From positions 62,001 through 126,000 of the forward strand of contig NZ_CDPP01000005.1 in assembly GCF_000829905.1 (NCBI RefSeq): a stretch of DNA of 64,000 bases. Reading direction: 5' to 3'. Position 1 is the stretch's first letter, and each line of letters opens with the position of its first letter. The stretch comes from Beduini massiliensis. Its GTDB lineage: Bacteria > Bacillota_I > Bacilli_A > Erysipelotrichales > Coprobacillaceae. Shown in pieces: positions 62,884-64,000 of the stretch. The position numbers and the translations under genes were made by a program. The notes under the pieces were generated by a model that saw nothing but the letters and a program-made list of their open reading frames with translations, was not told where the DNA came from and ran no database searches.

Positions 62884-63744
62884 ATGAAAAAAATAATTAT
62901 CACATCGGAGAGTGGTTGTGATTTAACGAAAGAACAGTTAAATCAATATGGGATTCAGATTATTCCTTTTGGGTTAAATTTTCCTGATCGTACCGTACAA
63001 GATGGAGAAATTCCCGTACAGGAGATCTATGATTTCTATAAAAGGACTAAGCAAATACCTAAAACAAATGCGGTAGGACCATATCAATATACAGAATTTT
63101 TTGAGAACATCGCTAAAGAAAATCCAGACTGCGAGATAGTTCATGTGGGTTATTCATCAGCTTGCTCATCCACTTTTCAAAATGCTTGTTTAGGGGTCAG
63201 AGATTGTGTGAAAGCAAAAGTACATTTGGTAGATTCAAAGAATGTTTCCGGGGGATTAGGAAATCTGGTACTAAGAGCGGCGCGTATGGTGGAAGCAAAC
63301 CCAGATCAGGCAGTAGAAGAACTGGTGGAGAAAATTAAAAATTATGTCACAAGAACAAAAACAGCGTTTGTGCCGGATAAATTAGATTTCCTTTCGGCTG
63401 GCGGACGTGTCAGCAATGCAGCTGCATTGGGAGCAAGTATCTTTAGGATTAAACCGCAGATTGATATTATCAACGGAGAACTGATTGCGGGTAAAAAATA
63501 TCTGGGGATGATGAAAAAAGTGGCAAAAGAATTTATTCAGGATTTCTTAGGTAAAGAGGAATTTGATAAAGAAACAGCATTTGCTTTCTATTCTGTAGGG
63601 GTTCAAATGGATGTTTTAGGAAATATGGTCGCTGCTTTAAAAGATTATGGTTTTAAAGAAGTGATTGTCTTAGAATTGGGATGTGTCATGACGACCCATG
63701 GCGGAAAAGGCGCTATTGGTGTTTCAGCAACACGTAAAAACTAG
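62884..63744 (+). CDS. DegV-family fatty-acid-binding protein
   Basis: A 286-residue soluble protein. The family motifs are ITSESGCDLTKEQL near the start, KTNAVGPYQYTEFF, HVGYSSACSSTFQNA (Ser-rich lipid-head site), VDSKNVSGGLG and KLDFLSAGGRVSNAAALGAS. The C-terminal domain ends GCVMTTHGGKGAIGV. DegV proteins (FakB) bind a fatty acid and present it to FakA for phosphorylation; no fakA lies in the window. AAAGGAGGG is the ribosome site. Confidence 0.93.
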   Translation: MKKIIITSESGCDLTKEQLNQYGIQIIPFGLNFPDRTVQDGEIPVQEIYDFYKRTKQIPKTNAVGPYQYTEFFENIAKENPDCEIVHVGYSSACSSTFQNACLGVRDCVKAKVHLVDSKNVSGGLGNLVLRAARMVEANPDQAVEELVEKIKNYVTRTKTAFVPDKLDFLSAGGRVSNAAALGASIFRIKPQIDIINGELIAGKKYLGMMKKVAKEFIQDFLGKEEFDKETAFAFYSVGVQMDVLGNMVAALKDYGFKEVIVLELGCVMTTHGGKGAIGVSATRKN

Positions 63745-63752
63745 AAATAAGT

Positions 63753-63783
63753 AAGATGATCAGTGACAGCTGGTCATTTTTTC
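63753..63783 (+). terminator. Terminator of the DegV gene
   Basis: ATGATCAG pairs with CTGGTCAT (one T-G) around TGACAG, followed by six T. Confidence 0.8.
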
Positions 63784-63820
63784 ATATCGACAGCAGAAAT
63801 TAAATCTAGTTGATTCGATT

Positions 63821-63847
63821 TAAAAGGACTGCCGTTAATGGCAGTCC
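63821..63847 (-). terminator. Terminator of the partial minus-strand gene
   Basis: On the minus strand GGACTGCC, loop of six, GGCAGTCC, then TTTT. The plus-strand sequence of the stem is perfect. Confidence 0.8.
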
Positions 63848-63883
63848 AATTAGGATTGATGATGCCTATTGAGGTGTGCTGAT

Positions 63884-64000
63884 TTATTGCACCATCCCCT
63901 GTTTAAAATAACGATACCAGCCATCAATTTGTTCATCTGTATACATGTTAAGAACTCTAAAAATGGCATCTGCAAATTCAACAGCGGCGGTCTCATTAGC
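63884..64000 (-). CDS. C-terminal end of an unknown protein (partial)
   Basis: An open minus-strand frame enters from the window's right edge and ends at a TAA (63884-63886). The 38 residues read ANETAAVEFADAIFRVLNMY, then TDEQIDGWYRYFKQGMVQ. The amphipathic, codon-normal sequence and the strong terminator 36 bases after the stop argue that it is real. Too little is present to name a family. Confidence 0.6.
   Translation of the reverse strand, partial: ANETAAVEFADAIFRVLNMYTDEQIDGWYRYFKQGMVQ

Noticed and set aside
1-64000. Mobile elements, prophage, rRNA, tRNA or replication origin
   Set aside because: Read for transposase, integrase and phage signatures, cloverleaf-like segments and DnaA-box clusters; none found. 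Short degenerate remnants could still be missed by eye.

Overview
The window reads as one continuous piece of chromosome from a low-GC, spore-forming Bacillota (Firmicutes). I infer an Erysipelotrichia-like lineage from its gene content and reordered synteny, but the sequence alone does not prove this. Supporting signs are AT-rich intergenic DNA, strong AGGAGG ribosome binding sites, sigma-A promoters, a PASTA kinase/PP2C phosphatase pair, MEP-pathway isoprenoid genes (ispG, ispH), KtrAB potassium uptake, HrcA-type CIRCE operators, and the sporulation genes gpr and spoIIP. I saw no rRNA, tRNA, insertion sequence, prophage or CRISPR array.

Layout. 1-8.4 kb: the end of an HI0933-type flavoprotein, a second FAD protein, ktrB-ktrA, a phosphodiesterase, and an ABC ATPase with a giant FtsX-type permease. 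8.4-15.6 kb: a small membrane protein, an Ig-armed NlpC/P60 hydrolase, metabolite-repair and nucleotide-cleansing enzymes, a laccase-fold protein, a Cys/Gly-rich protein and rqcH. 15.6-27.6 kb: gmk, a Y-family polymerase, priA, a Sel1 protein, then the coupled run rsmB-rlmN-prpC-prkC-rsgA-rpe-thiN and a 55-residue membrane protein. 27.6-32.6 kb: a phosphatase, a hemolysin III-like protein opposite a DUF1836 regulator, and clpB behind a complex CIRCE region. 32.6-37.5 kb: an accessory strip of small unrelated genes, at least two of them broken. 37.5-44 kb: a zinc-ribbon/propeller membrane protein, rsmE, an unknown gene, mtaB, murE, deoC and rpsU. 44-47.2 kb: a five-gene sulfur/persulfide-type operon. 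47.2-56.6 kb: ispH, a YqfQ-like gene, cshB, nfo, a YqfT-like gene, ispG, pepF, rpsT, gpr, spoIIP and a small membrane gene. 56.6-61.1 kb: a MerR regulator opposite a heterodimeric ABC exporter. 61.2-62.7 kb: a Cys/His-rich exported protein, an ECF sigma factor and an RsgI-like anti-sigma. 62.9-64 kb: a DegV protein and the tail of an unknown gene.

How the genes work together. The 20-27 kb run joins rRNA methylation, ribosome assembly (RsgA) and cell-wall sensing Ser/Thr phosphorylation. The 44 kb operon joins a BigR/SqrR-like thiol repressor, two rhodanese domains, a CoA-disulfide-reductase-like flavoprotein and iron-sulfur electron carriers. The gpr-spoIIP block carries sporulation-type promoter elements. 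The exporter pair has a textbook MerR promoter with a 19-bp spacer. The least familiar module is the Cys/His-rich protein/ECF/RsgI-like operon at 61.2-62.7 kb.
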